Assembly: GCA_003508005.1 (NCBI GenBank)
Contig: DNUE01000042.1
Location: 18,018 to 73,048 of the forward strand
Reading direction: 5' to 3'
Source of the DNA: Desulfobulbaceae bacterium
Lineage (GTDB): Bacteria > Desulfobacterota > Desulfobulbia > Desulfobulbales > Desulfobulbaceae
Length of the DNA: 55,031 bases
Under the pieces are notes generated by a model, which was not told where the DNA came from, searched no databases, and saw only the letters and a program-made list of their open reading frames with translations. Shown in pieces: positions 1 through 8,158 of this stretch; the first letter of the stretch is position 1, and the number at the start of each line of letters is the position of its first letter. The translations under genes and the position numbers were made by a program.

Positions 1-345
1 GGAGTCGAACCCGCGTCCGGAAATACTCCCCTCACGTATCTACATGCATAGTTCCTTGATTGGGTTTCGCATCAGGGTCTCTCATGGAACCAGGATTTCG
101 TGACGCTAGCCTGCTTTGTCTCGTCAGCCGGGCGACAGGCGCGCCAGGCCGACCAACCCGCGGAGTCGACGCTCCGTACCGGACCAGCGGGTGAGGTCCG
201 GGGGAACGGCAGGGCAGACTAAGCTGCTACTGCGTAGTTATAATCGTCGGCGATTATAATTGTTTTTCCATCGGTTTTACGAGCAGACAGAAGCTCGGCA
301 TGCAACGTTGAGCTTGCATATCCCCGTCGAATCCGTTTCGCCCCC
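1..345 (-). ncRNA. ssrA: tmRNA (transfer-messenger RNA), 3' end cut off by the window
   Basis: Rescues stalled ribosomes together with SmpB by acting as tRNA-Ala and then as a short mRNA. On the minus strand the RNA starts GGGGGCGAAACGGATTCGAC at 345, the classic tmRNA 5' end, and the window edge holds the T-arm (GGGTTCGACTCC). The tag frame at 251-219 reads ADDYNYAVAA followed by TAG. The last bases including CCA lie outside the window. Its partner smpB lies just upstream on the same strand. Confidence 0.97.
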
Positions 346-351
346 ATGTGT

Positions 352-383
352 CGGAAGACAGAAGACAGAGGACAGAAGACAGC
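352..383. repeat. Tandem GAAGACAGA-type short repeat
   Basis: Degenerate tandem copies of GAAGACAGA/GGACAGAAGACAG sit between ssrA and smpB. A related stretch (CAGAAGACAGAAAGCTGATG on the minus strand) lies at about 41090-41115, after citrate synthase, so this is probably a dispersed intergenic repeat of this genome. Confidence 0.5.
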
Positions 384-471
384 TTGTCTCATCTGGTTAT
401 CTGCTGATTCTCTCTCCTTAAGTTGATGTTTCCAGATTTATTCCAGGTTGTTCCGCAACATATCTGAAAAG

Positions 472-554
472 CGTCATTGCGAGGGCAGCGAATCAATCAC
501 TCTGATTGCAAGCAATAGAAAAATCGCTTTGTCACTTCGCTCCTCGCAATGACG
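472..554. repeat. Inverted repeat of the CGTCATTGCGAG type
   Basis: Perfect 12-bp arms CGTCATTGCGAG (472-483) and CTCGCAATGACG (543-554) enclose about 59 bases that contain further CAATC/GATTG and GCTTTGTCACTTCG-like stretches. Elements beginning CGTCATTGCGAG are widely dispersed intergenic palindromes in bacterial genomes. It lies directly downstream of the smpB stop, so the transcript could fold into a long hairpin and act as an mRNA end. Confidence 0.6.
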
Positions 555-577
555 TGGATGCGCTTGGTTCGGGCCAA

Positions 578-1036
578 TCACTCTCGGCGGTGGCGCAGGG
601 CCCGCTCCACCTCGCGGTCGGACTGCCTTTCCTTGAGCGCCGCCCGCTTGTCGTAGAGCTTCTTGCCCCGGGCAAGCCCCAATTCCACCTTTGCCTTGCC
701 GTTCTCTATAAAATATATCTTCAACGGGATGAGCGCAATGCCTTTCTCGTGCAATTTTCCGATGAGCTTGCGGATTTCCCGCTGATGCAGCAGGAGCTTG
801 CGCACCCGCAAGGGATCACTCGGATTGTGGGTGGCATACTCGTAAGGGGAGATGTGGACATTGTAGAGAAAGACCTCCCCGCCCTGCACCTGGGCGTAAC
901 CGTCCATAAGGTTGGCCCGGCCGGCGCGCAGAGATTTCGCCTCCGGCCCGGTCAGCACGATCCCGGCCTCCAGGGTATCCTCGATATGGTAGTCGTGGAA
1001 CGCCTTCTTGTTTCGACTGACAACCCGCTGGGTCAT
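578..1036 (-). CDS. smpB: SsrA-binding protein SmpB
   Basis: Small RNA-binding protein that delivers tmRNA to stalled ribosomes. The 152-aa product has the family's usual length, the N-terminal NKKAFHDYHIEDTLEAGIVL block, the GPEAKSLRAG and DGYAQV motifs of the oligonucleotide-binding barrel, the YDKR segment (about residue 129) and a basic C-terminal tail (ERALRHRRE) that in the family mimics mRNA in the ribosomal channel. ssrA lies 230 bases downstream on the same strand. The GspE-type ATPase gene ends 30 bases upstream, so the two are probably co-transcribed. A weak GAGCAGAG precedes the ATG. Confidence 0.97.
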   Translation of the reverse strand: MTQRVVSRNKKAFHDYHIEDTLEAGIVLTGPEAKSLRAGRANLMDGYAQVQGGEVFLYNVHISPYEYATHNPSDPLRVRKLLLHQREIRKLIGKLHEKGIALIPLKIYFIENGKAKVELGLARGKKLYDKRAALKERQSDREVERALRHRRE

Positions 1037-1066
1037 GACGCTCTGCTCGATCCGCGTGGAAAAGGG

Positions 1067-2908
1067 TTAGAAATCGCTGGTGACCCGTAGCGCCTCTTCC
1101 ACGGTGGTCACCCCTTTCCGGACCTTGGCCCAGGCGTCCTCGCGCAGGGTGGTCATCCCCTCGCGCACAGCCACCTGCCGAAGTTCGGCGTCCGAGGCCT
1201 TGGCGGCGACCAACTTCTTCATCTGGTCGGACATGGGGAAAATCTCGAAGATGGCGCAGCGGCCGGAATAACCGGTGCCGCGGCAATGATGGCACCCCTT
1301 GCCTCGGCGCAGCTCGATCTGGCCCCTCTCGGTGACCGGGAAGCCCATCCGCTTCAGGTCCTCCACGTCCACGCCGTACGACTCCGCGCACTGCGGGCAG
1401 ATCCGGCGGACCAGACGCTGGGCCAGGGCGCCCAGCATGGTGGAAGCAATGAGAAAGGGCTCCAGGCCGAGGTCCTCCAGGCGGAGGATGCTCGACACCG
1501 CATCGTTGGTATGCAGGGTCGAAAAGACCAGGTGGCCGGTAAGGGCGGCTTGGATCGCATAGGTGGCGGTCTCCAGGTCGCGGATCTCGCCGATCATGAT
1601 AATGTCCGGGTCCTGGCGCAGAATGTTGCGCAGGATGGTCGAAAAAGTCACGTCGATCTGGCTCTGCACCGCGATCTGGTTGAACTCGTCGTAAACCATT
1701 TCCACCGGGTCTTCCACGGTGACGATATTCTTTTCCGGGGTGGCCAGCTTCTTCAAGGTGGAATAGAGGGTGGTCGACTTGCCGCTGCCCGTGGGGCCTG
1801 TGACAAAGACAATGCCGTGCGGCGAGCTGGTGAAGCTGTTGAAGACCACGGCATCGCGCCGGGAAAAGCCGAGCTCGTTCAGGTCCTGGAAGATGACTTC
1901 CGGGTCGAGGATCCTGAGCACGGTCTTCTCGCCGAAGGCCACCGGCACCGTGGACACGCGGATCTCCACGTCCCTGCTCTCTTCGCCTTGGCCGACCTTG
2001 ATGCGGCCGTCCTGGGGCCGCCTCTTCTCGGCTATGTCCAGCCGGCTCAGGGTCTTGACCCGCGAGGTAATGGCCGAATGGACCGCCTTGGGCAGCTTGT
2101 AGATGTTGTGCAAGACGCCGTCGATGCGGAAACGGACCAGGCAGGCGTCCCGCTTGGGCTCGATATGGATGTCGCTGGCCCGCTGATCCAGGGCGTAGTT
2201 GAACAGGTGGTTGACCGCGGCCTTGATGTGCTGATCGCTGGACGAAAGCTCCTGGGAGGAGGAGAGCCGGACATACTGCTCCAGGTTGCCGATATCCACG
2301 GAAAGGCCCATGCCGGGCGCGCCGAACTGGGACTCGGCAGCGGAAATGGAGCGCTGAAACCCGAAAAACTCGGCGAGCAGCTTGCGGATGTCGCTCCTGG
2401 TGCTCAGCGAACGGCGGACCTTGAGCTGGGTCGCCTGCTCGATATCCTCCAGTACGCTCTGGTTGTCCGGGTTGCAGCTGACCACCTCCAGCACCCCGTT
2501 GCGGATCTCCACCGGCAGGACCTGGTGGTTGACCGCAAAGGACCTGGGAATGGTCTTGGTGACGATATTAATGTCCAACTCCAGGGGGTCGAGCTTCTTG
2601 AACGGGATTTTGCGCCGGAAACTGACGGCGCGCATGATCAGCTCCTCGGTCAGAATCTTGGACTTGTCGCCTTTGATTTCCAGGCGCAGGGAGATGATGA
2701 GGTCCAGGAGATCGGGCTCGGAGCTCTTCGCCCGCCGCGGGTCGTCGTCGCGACGCCGGCCGCCGTATTTGCGCAGAAGCGACTGTCGCTGCTTCTCCCT
2801 CTGCTGCAACACGAACTGCCGCTGCTCCTCGGTCATCAGCTTCTCTTCGCAGAGAAGGTCCAGCAGTGCCTCGCTGTTCAGAAAATTTATTGACTGTCCT
2901 GTCACCAC
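1067..2908 (-). CDS. GspE/PilB-family secretion or pilus-assembly ATPase
   Basis: Cytoplasmic hexameric ATPase of the type II secretion/type IV pilus superfamily (613 aa). Visible features: an N-terminal MshEN-like segment (LLDLLCEEKLMTEEQ), a central N2 domain with SDIHIEP, the Walker A motif GPTGSGKST (about residue 365), an Asp box (VEDPVE), the Walker B region (DPDIIMIGEIRD), the His box (TGHLVFSTLHTND), and a C-terminal tetracysteine zinc site (CPQC...CHHC) as in GspE and PilB. The GTG start at 2908 is preceded by AAGGAA at good spacing. No gspF, gspG or pil genes are adjacent, so the system served cannot be fixed from this window. Confidence 0.9.
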   Translation of the reverse strand: MVTGQSINFLNSEALLDLLCEEKLMTEEQRQFVLQQREKQRQSLLRKYGGRRRDDDPRRAKSSEPDLLDLIISLRLEIKGDKSKILTEELIMRAVSFRRKIPFKKLDPLELDINIVTKTIPRSFAVNHQVLPVEIRNGVLEVVSCNPDNQSVLEDIEQATQLKVRRSLSTRSDIRKLLAEFFGFQRSISAAESQFGAPGMGLSVDIGNLEQYVRLSSSQELSSSDQHIKAAVNHLFNYALDQRASDIHIEPKRDACLVRFRIDGVLHNIYKLPKAVHSAITSRVKTLSRLDIAEKRRPQDGRIKVGQGEESRDVEIRVSTVPVAFGEKTVLRILDPEVIFQDLNELGFSRRDAVVFNSFTSSPHGIVFVTGPTGSGKSTTLYSTLKKLATPEKNIVTVEDPVEMVYDEFNQIAVQSQIDVTFSTILRNILRQDPDIIMIGEIRDLETATYAIQAALTGHLVFSTLHTNDAVSSILRLEDLGLEPFLIASTMLGALAQRLVRRICPQCAESYGVDVEDLKRMGFPVTERGQIELRRGKGCHHCRGTGYSGRCAIFEIFPMSDQMKKLVAAKASDAELRQVAVREGMTTLREDAWAKVRKGVTTVEEALRVTSDF

Positions 2909-2940
2909 AATACGTTTCCTTCTGTTTATTATTGTTCTAT

Positions 2941-2964
2941 CTTCTCCTGCGCAGCCTGGAGAAG
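2941..2964. other. Inverted repeat in the leader of the GspE-type gene
   Basis: CTTCTCC and GGAGAAG (7-bp arms, 10-base spacer) lie 33 bases ahead of the GTG start. It could be a leader hairpin or an operator. No clear sigma70 promoter was found in the 109-base gap. Confidence 0.25.
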
Positions 2965-3017
2965 CAAGAATTATTCACTGCGCCGGGCAAAAAATCAGGC
3001 GGATGATCGTCGAAGCC

Positions 3018-4211
3018 TCACCTGGCGGACCCGGATGCACTCTGCGGGGAATTCTGCGGGATCCACCAGTCCAGGTGGCGCTCCACAATCTGGTCGATAA
3101 CCAGATCCGGCTTGAATTCGGCCAGCAGCCTGTCCATGACCTCCCTGTTCAAAAAAATTTCGACGTTCGGGTCAAAATACTTCCAGAGGAAAAGCACTTC
3201 GCCGAAGCTCTCTGCAAGAAAAGGCTTCATCGGATTCATGAAGGAGTCGTGCAGCACAAGCACCCGCAGTTTTTTCCCCTGCCGCACGGTCAAGAACGGT
3301 TTCATCTGCTCGAGAAGGAAGAGCTGTTGCAGGGAGAGGTTCAGTTCGTGCTCTCTGGCCTGAAACCAGGCAATGACCTCCGGCCGCTTCTCCTGAAGGG
3401 TGTCGCTTCGCCCGGAAAGCTGAGCCAGGTCCCCAGCCGGGTCCTCCCGCCAGCGGGCCCCCACCGAAAAATAGACCTGCATGTCCGCTTCCGGAAACAG
3501 CGAGCCAGCAACCCGGATCAGCTCACGGTAGCCGCAGTAGGCCCCCAGCTGATTCCAATGGGTATCGGTCTTGTCGTACAAGCGAAGATCGCCCTTGTTG
3601 CGCAGCAGGACAGGCCGCAGGTCCAAAATGGCGGTAGCCGGATCCCGGCTCAAGGTGGCAACGGCTTGGTCGAGACGGCTGGTTTTCCTGGCCTGCTGGT
3701 AATGATCAGGGAGATATTCCGGATAGATGCTCTGCTTATTCGGGGCCACTACCGGCATGTAGCTGATCCCCTTCTGCTCCAGCCAGTCCCTGGTGTCCCT
3801 GATCCTGGCGGCCAGGAGCGCAAGCTGCTCGCGGCGCAATGGATGCTGCCCGATCAGGTCTTCCAGCACCCGCTCCCCGGAATAGAACAGCCAGCCTTCC
3901 TTGCCCGTGAGCACGTCCGGCGCGCTGGCGGCGGCAAAGCGCTTGTTCACCTCGCGGTGGTAGCGATGAATCAGAAATTCGCGCAGGCCGAAATGGTCCT
4001 GATAGAAGGTGTCAATCGCCCGGGTCAGGGCCCTGATGTCCCCGCCCTTGAGACGGAACTCCGGGAACTTCGCCAGAAAGCGCTTTTCCGCCTGCGAATA
4101 GACCCGGCTGGGACCGGTCAACGCCAGCACCAGGGGGATGCAGAGCAGCGCCGAAAACATGGCGATGATCAGCCAGTCGGTCACGATACCTGAAATCTTT
4201 TCCCTGCGCAT
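3018..4211 (-). CDS. AlgJ/AlgX-like SGNH-fold polysaccharide O-acetyltransferase, membrane-anchored
   Basis: 397-aa protein with one N-terminal membrane anchor (IIAMFSALLCIPLVLAL, about residues 14-30) and a periplasmic SGNH-like domain of the AlgJ/AlgX family, which puts acetyl groups on exported polysaccharides. Visible catalytic-type motifs are DKTDTHWNQLG (Asp-His pair, about residue 230) and LVLHDSFMNP (nucleophilic Ser). The start at 4211 is preferred over upstream in-frame codons because those lie inside the MBOAT gene; the ATG is 7 bases after that gene's stop. With the MBOAT gene it forms the AlgI/AlgJ pair. The polymer modified is unknown: no polysaccharide synthase is nearby. Confidence 0.85.
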   Translation of the reverse strand: MRREKISGIVTDWLIIAMFSALLCIPLVLALTGPSRVYSQAEKRFLAKFPEFRLKGGDIRALTRAIDTFYQDHFGLREFLIHRYHREVNKRFAAASAPDVLTGKEGWLFYSGERVLEDLIGQHPLRREQLALLAARIRDTRDWLEQKGISYMPVVAPNKQSIYPEYLPDHYQQARKTSRLDQAVATLSRDPATAILDLRPVLLRNKGDLRLYDKTDTHWNQLGAYCGYRELIRVAGSLFPEADMQVYFSVGARWREDPAGDLAQLSGRSDTLQEKRPEVIAWFQAREHELNLSLQQLFLLEQMKPFLTVRQGKKLRVLVLHDSFMNPMKPFLAESFGEVLFLWKYFDPNVEIFLNREVMDRLLAEFKPDLVIDQIVERHLDWWIPQNSPQSASGSAR

Positions 4212-4218
4212 CGCCTGC

Positions 4219-5670
4219 TCAGAACTGGAAGTAGAGAAAGGGATGATAGGCCCGGGCGGCAATGGAGATAACCGAGAAATAGGCGACAACGCCGAAAAGG
4301 AACAACCGGAACCCGCCCCGGGCAAAGGCGGCCGCCGCCCCGCCAACAACGGAACCGGCGCTGGCCGCTGCCCGGTCTAGGAATGAACGGACCGTAACAT
4401 ACACCGGCGCGGCGAAAATCACCGCGGCGATCAGTTCGGTCCTGAATCTGGCATCCTGGGCCAGTTCGGCCGCAATCAGACCGGCGGCGTCAGCGCCGCC
4501 CCCGGCCATGACCCCGAGGTAGTGCAGAGCCGAGGCAAGATCCGGACTGCGAAACAGCACCCAGCCCAGCATGACCACCAGGGTGGCATAGAGCCATCCT
4601 CCTGCCTGAAGCAGCTTGGACTGCGAGCGGACAGGGACAAGGCGTTCCAGGACCAGAAATAGCCCGTGCCAGGCGCCCCACAGCACAAAGGTCCAGTTCG
4701 CGCCGTGCCAGAGTCCGCACACCAGGAAAACGAGCAGCAGGTTAACCAGGGTCCGCCAGGTCCCCTTGCGGTTGCCGCCCAGCGGGATGTAGAGATAGTC
4801 CCGGAGCCAGGCGGAAAGGGACATATGCCAGCGCCGCCAGAACTCGCGGATGGAGCGGGAGATATAGGGGTAGTTGAAATTCTCCGGCAGGACAAAGCCG
4901 AACATCCGGCCGAGGCCGATGGCCATGTCCGAATACCCGGAAAAATCGTAATAGAGCTGCAGGGTGTAGCAGAGGGCGCCGAGCCAAGCCTCCGGCGTGC
5001 TGAGGTCGGCGGCCGGGAGCAGAAAAATCCGGTCCGCCTGCACGCCAAGGGGATCGGCCAGCAGTACCTTCTTGCCCAGGCCGAGGACAAACCGCTCCGC
5101 GCCCGCGGCCAGCCCCTCTCTGCTCACGGACCGCCGGACCAGCTGGCTGGCCAGGTCATGGTACCTGACAATGGGACCGGCCAGCAGCTGGGGGAACATG
5201 GCGATATAGAGGCCGCAATTCACCAGGCGCCGCTCCGCTGGTACCGTCTGCCGGTACACATCCACCAGGTAGGAAAGGGCCTGAAAGGTGAAAAAGGAAA
5301 TACCCACCGGCAGGTGCAGGGAGTTATGCTGCAGCCCGGCGAACAGGCTCACACCCGGGATAGCGTTCAGGCTCTCCACGACAAACCTGGCATATTTGAA
5401 GACAAACAGGGGGGCAAGGTTGAGGAGGATGCCGAGGGACAGCAGCCATTTCCGACCCGGACCGGCCGCCCCTTCCAGCCGGCGGGCCAGGAAAAAGTTG
5501 ACCAGGACCGAGCCGATGAGCAGCAGGCAGTATCCCCCTTCCCCCCAGGCATAGAACAGCAGGCTAGCCGCCAGCAGGACGTGATTGCGCAACCTTTTGC
5601 CGGCAAGCAGAACCAGGGCCAGGATGATCGGCAGAAACAGAAAAAGAAAGGTGACGGAACTGAAAATCAT
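4219..5670 (-). CDS. MBOAT-family (AlgI/DltB-like) O-acyltransferase
   Basis: 483-aa polytopic inner-membrane protein of the membrane-bound O-acyltransferase family, which passes acetyl groups across the membrane to a periplasmic partner. Family signatures are clear: LQLYYDFSGYSDMAIGLGRM (about residue 230), FWRRWHMSLSAWLRDYLYIP, GGNRKG, and CGLWHGANWTFVLWGAWHG with the catalytic-type His. The start MIFSSVTFLF at 5670 follows AAGAAGAG and matches the usual AlgI N-terminus; a longer reading adds 12 residues without support. Seven bases separate its stop from the AlgJ-like gene, so the two are translated from one mRNA. The region to 5893 is the divergent promoter region with AsmA. Confidence 0.93.
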   Translation of the reverse strand: MIFSSVTFLFLFLPIILALVLLAGKRLRNHVLLAASLLFYAWGEGGYCLLLIGSVLVNFFLARRLEGAAGPGRKWLLSLGILLNLAPLFVFKYARFVVESLNAIPGVSLFAGLQHNSLHLPVGISFFTFQALSYLVDVYRQTVPAERRLVNCGLYIAMFPQLLAGPIVRYHDLASQLVRRSVSREGLAAGAERFVLGLGKKVLLADPLGVQADRIFLLPAADLSTPEAWLGALCYTLQLYYDFSGYSDMAIGLGRMFGFVLPENFNYPYISRSIREFWRRWHMSLSAWLRDYLYIPLGGNRKGTWRTLVNLLLVFLVCGLWHGANWTFVLWGAWHGLFLVLERLVPVRSQSKLLQAGGWLYATLVVMLGWVLFRSPDLASALHYLGVMAGGGADAAGLIAAELAQDARFRTELIAAVIFAAPVYVTVRSFLDRAAASAGSVVGGAAAAFARGGFRLFLFGVVAYFSVISIAARAYHPFLYFQF

Positions 5671-5805
5671 TATTTGCTCTTCTTCTTGGTACAGGTACGC
5701 CAGCACAATAAACAGCCCTTCCCCGGTTCAAGCAAGTATTTTCCTGACACCACGGCGAAATCCGCCGGGATGCCGGGCCGGGATAAGCCGGGGCTCAGGA
5801 TTTGA

Positions 5806-5835
5806 TTGAACTTGCCCGCTGACTCATGCTAAGAA
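5806..5835 (+). promoter_or_regulatory. Possible sigma70 promoter for the AsmA gene
   Basis: TTGAAC (5806-5811), 18 bases, TAAGAA (5830-5835), in the divergent gap and 58 bases before the AsmA start. Matches to consensus are moderate. Confidence 0.35.
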
Positions 5836-5893
5836 TACATGAAGAAGGACCGCAAATATCCCGCAGACGCACGCGCATCATCCAGGAGGCTTC

Positions 5894-8086
5894 ATGGGCA
5901 AGACAGGAAAATGGATTATCGGCACGCTGGTGGCCCTTGTCGGCCTGCTTATACTGCTCACCCTCAGCCTGCCATTTCTCATCGATCCCAATTCGTACAA
6001 GGACCTCATCGCCAGGAAGGTTCAGGAACAGATCGGCCGCCAGGTTTCCATCCCCGGCGACATCGGGCTGAAGGTTTCGCCGCTGGGGCTGAAAACCGTA
6101 TTTCGTCTCGGCGAGGTCAGACTCTCCTCCACCCCGAAATTTCAGGATACGGAGCTTCTGTCCAGCAGGCTGGTGGAAATCCAGCTTGCCCTCTGGCCTC
6201 TCATCCGCAGCAAGGAACTGCAAATGAACACCATCAGGCTGGAAGGGGTCAGCGTGAATCTGGTCCGCGGCGAGGACGGCTCCTGCAACTGGAACGATGG
6301 GCCTACCGTTGCCAAGGAGAAGCCCCAGTACCCAGCGCAACAGCCGGAAGCGAAACCCGCAAGCCCGATCGCCGCCATTGACATCGGCGGAGTAGTCATC
6401 AAGGACCTCAATCTCAGCTTTGTCGACAAACAGGCCGGCACAAGCGCCAAAGTGAATAACTTCAACCTCACTGCCGGCCGCATCCGGCCGGGCAGTCCGA
6501 TCCCGCTGCAGAGCGACTTTGCCCTGCTGCTCGATGCGAGCGGTCAGCAGCCCCTGACCGCTCGCATCAACGCCCAAACCTCCCTCACCTTTTTTCCCGA
6601 TCAGGGGAAGCTTTCAGTCCAGGGATTTTCCGGCAACGCCCGGATCGCCGGGGGTAGTTTGCCGGTCCCGGAAGTGGCCCTCGCGCTGACCACCGATCTG
6701 GACCTCGACCTGCGGCAGGAAAAGGCGGACATCAAAAAACTCACCCTGCAAAAGGATGACATCCAGGCAGAAGCCGTCCTGTCGATATCAGGCTGGGCTG
6801 CGCCCAAGATGGCCGGCACCCTGCGCATCCCCGCCTTTTCTCCCCGCGCTCAGGCCGCGGCCTGGGGCGTCACCCTGCCGCTGGCCAATCCGGAAAGCCT
6901 CGGCAAGCTGGCCGCTGATCTCGAATTCACCTACGATCCCGCGGCCCTCACGATCAGCAGGCTGCAGTTTTCCCTGGATGACACCAGCGTCACCGGCACG
7001 GCCGCCGCCAGCAATCTGCAGAAACAGCCGCTCTATGACCTGGCCCTGAAAATCAACCAGATCGACCTGGACCGGTATGCGGCCACCTCCCCGGGCGCCC
7101 CCCCTGCGCAGGCGACGGCGGGAACAGCGCCGGCACCCCCTCCGCAGCGAACCGGCGAAGAGCCCCTGCTGCCGGTGGCCCTGCTGCGCGGCCTGAATTT
7201 CAACGCCGATCTTGCCATCGATTCGCTGAAATCAGGCAAGGTCAACCTGAAAAACCTCAAGCTCAAGGCCGGCGGCAAAGAGGGGGTCATCACCATTTCC
7301 CCCCTGGCCGCCGGCCTGTATGACGGCACCATCTCCGTCAACGGCGAGATCGACGCCCGCACCGATACCCCCAGAATCCACCTTGCCAAAAGCACCAGGG
7401 GAATTCAGCTCGGACCGCTTTTTCGTGACCTGAGCGGCAAGGAGGAGGTCACCGGCCGGGCGGACATCAACGCTGATCTGACCACCAGGGGGCTTACCCG
7501 AAGCGAGCTGACCCGCAACAGCAACGGCACCATGAACCTGGCGGTAGCGGACGGCAGGATCGCCAAGTTGCAGGTCCTCGACACCATCCGCACAGCCAAT
7601 GCCCTGCTCGGTGCCGCCAGCGGCGCGAGTGCAGTGGCGTCAACGCAATCTTCCACCGACGGCCAGGGAACAACCTTTACCCGCCTGTCCGCCTCGGGCG
7701 TCCTGCAAAACGGGGTGTTCCGCAACGACGACCTCATGGCCGAATCCCAGCTGATGCGCATCGCCGGCAAGGGCTCGGTGGACCTGGTCAGCGAACGGAT
7801 CGACTACCTGCTGACCATTACCCTGGCCAGGGAAATTGACCGCTACGGCCAGGCCGGGCTGGCGAATCTGACCGAAACCCCCATCCCCTACAGGATCAGG
7901 GGCACCTTCGACCATATCGAGCAGTCCGCGGCACTTGAGGAGATCGTCAAGTCCCAGGCCAAAAAAGTCCTGGTCAAGGAGCTGGAAAAACGGCTGGGAG
8001 GCGAGAAACCCGCGGGCACGCAAAAGGAAGGCGGCGGCGCGGAAGATCTGATTCAGAAGGGGCTGAAAGGCCTGTTCGGCAAGTAA
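5894..8086 (+). CDS. AsmA family protein
   Basis: 730-aa envelope protein with an N-terminal transmembrane anchor (WIIGTLVALVGLLILLTLSL, residues about 8-27) followed by a long periplasmic repeating-beta region. The N-terminal DPNSYKDLIARKVQEQIGRQ block and the C-terminal block (GRADINADLTTRG, NSNGTMNLAVADGRI, DLVSERIDYLLTITL) are AsmA hallmarks. AsmA-like proteins belong to the bridge-like group implicated in phospholipid transport between the membranes. A Pro/Ala-rich linker (about residues 395-420) separates the halves. A strong AGGAGG precedes the ATG. Divergent from the acyltransferase operon; convergent with the next gene. Confidence 0.92.
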   Translation: MGKTGKWIIGTLVALVGLLILLTLSLPFLIDPNSYKDLIARKVQEQIGRQVSIPGDIGLKVSPLGLKTVFRLGEVRLSSTPKFQDTELLSSRLVEIQLALWPLIRSKELQMNTIRLEGVSVNLVRGEDGSCNWNDGPTVAKEKPQYPAQQPEAKPASPIAAIDIGGVVIKDLNLSFVDKQAGTSAKVNNFNLTAGRIRPGSPIPLQSDFALLLDASGQQPLTARINAQTSLTFFPDQGKLSVQGFSGNARIAGGSLPVPEVALALTTDLDLDLRQEKADIKKLTLQKDDIQAEAVLSISGWAAPKMAGTLRIPAFSPRAQAAAWGVTLPLANPESLGKLAADLEFTYDPAALTISRLQFSLDDTSVTGTAAASNLQKQPLYDLALKINQIDLDRYAATSPGAPPAQATAGTAPAPPPQRTGEEPLLPVALLRGLNFNADLAIDSLKSGKVNLKNLKLKAGGKEGVITISPLAAGLYDGTISVNGEIDARTDTPRIHLAKSTRGIQLGPLFRDLSGKEEVTGRADINADLTTRGLTRSELTRNSNGTMNLAVADGRIAKLQVLDTIRTANALLGAASGASAVASTQSSTDGQGTTFTRLSASGVLQNGVFRNDDLMAESQLMRIAGKGSVDLVSERIDYLLTITLAREIDRYGQAGLANLTETPIPYRIRGTFDHIEQSAALEEIVKSQAKKVLVKELEKRLGGEKPAGTQKEGGGAEDLIQKGLKGLFGK

Positions 8087-8121
8087 GCGAAAACGCTTTC
8101 TTGCCCGCAGGTTGTTTTCGC
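8087..8121. terminator. Possible terminator between convergent genes
   Basis: GCGAAAAC (8087-8094) and GTTTTCGC (8114-8121) form an 8-bp inverted repeat with a 19-base loop right after the AsmA stop. There is no long T-tract, so this is only a plausible mRNA end. Confidence 0.3.
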
Positions 8122-8158
8122 CACCGTGCTCATTATCCTGAAGGGAAACTGAACGTCC

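Noticed and set aside
506..1090. 194-aa plus-strand frame over smpB
   Set aside because: Antisense of smpB; it also starts inside the CGTCATTGCGAG inverted repeat.
1286..2893. Long plus-strand open frame (535 aa) opposite the GspE-type gene
   Set aside because: It is the GC-rich antisense of a clearly conserved ATPase gene; the translation is low-complexity and matches no family.
2382..4193. 603-aa plus-strand frame crossing two genes
   Set aside because: It spans the antisense of the ATPase and the AlgJ-like gene plus the gap between them; no domain, no ribosome-binding site.
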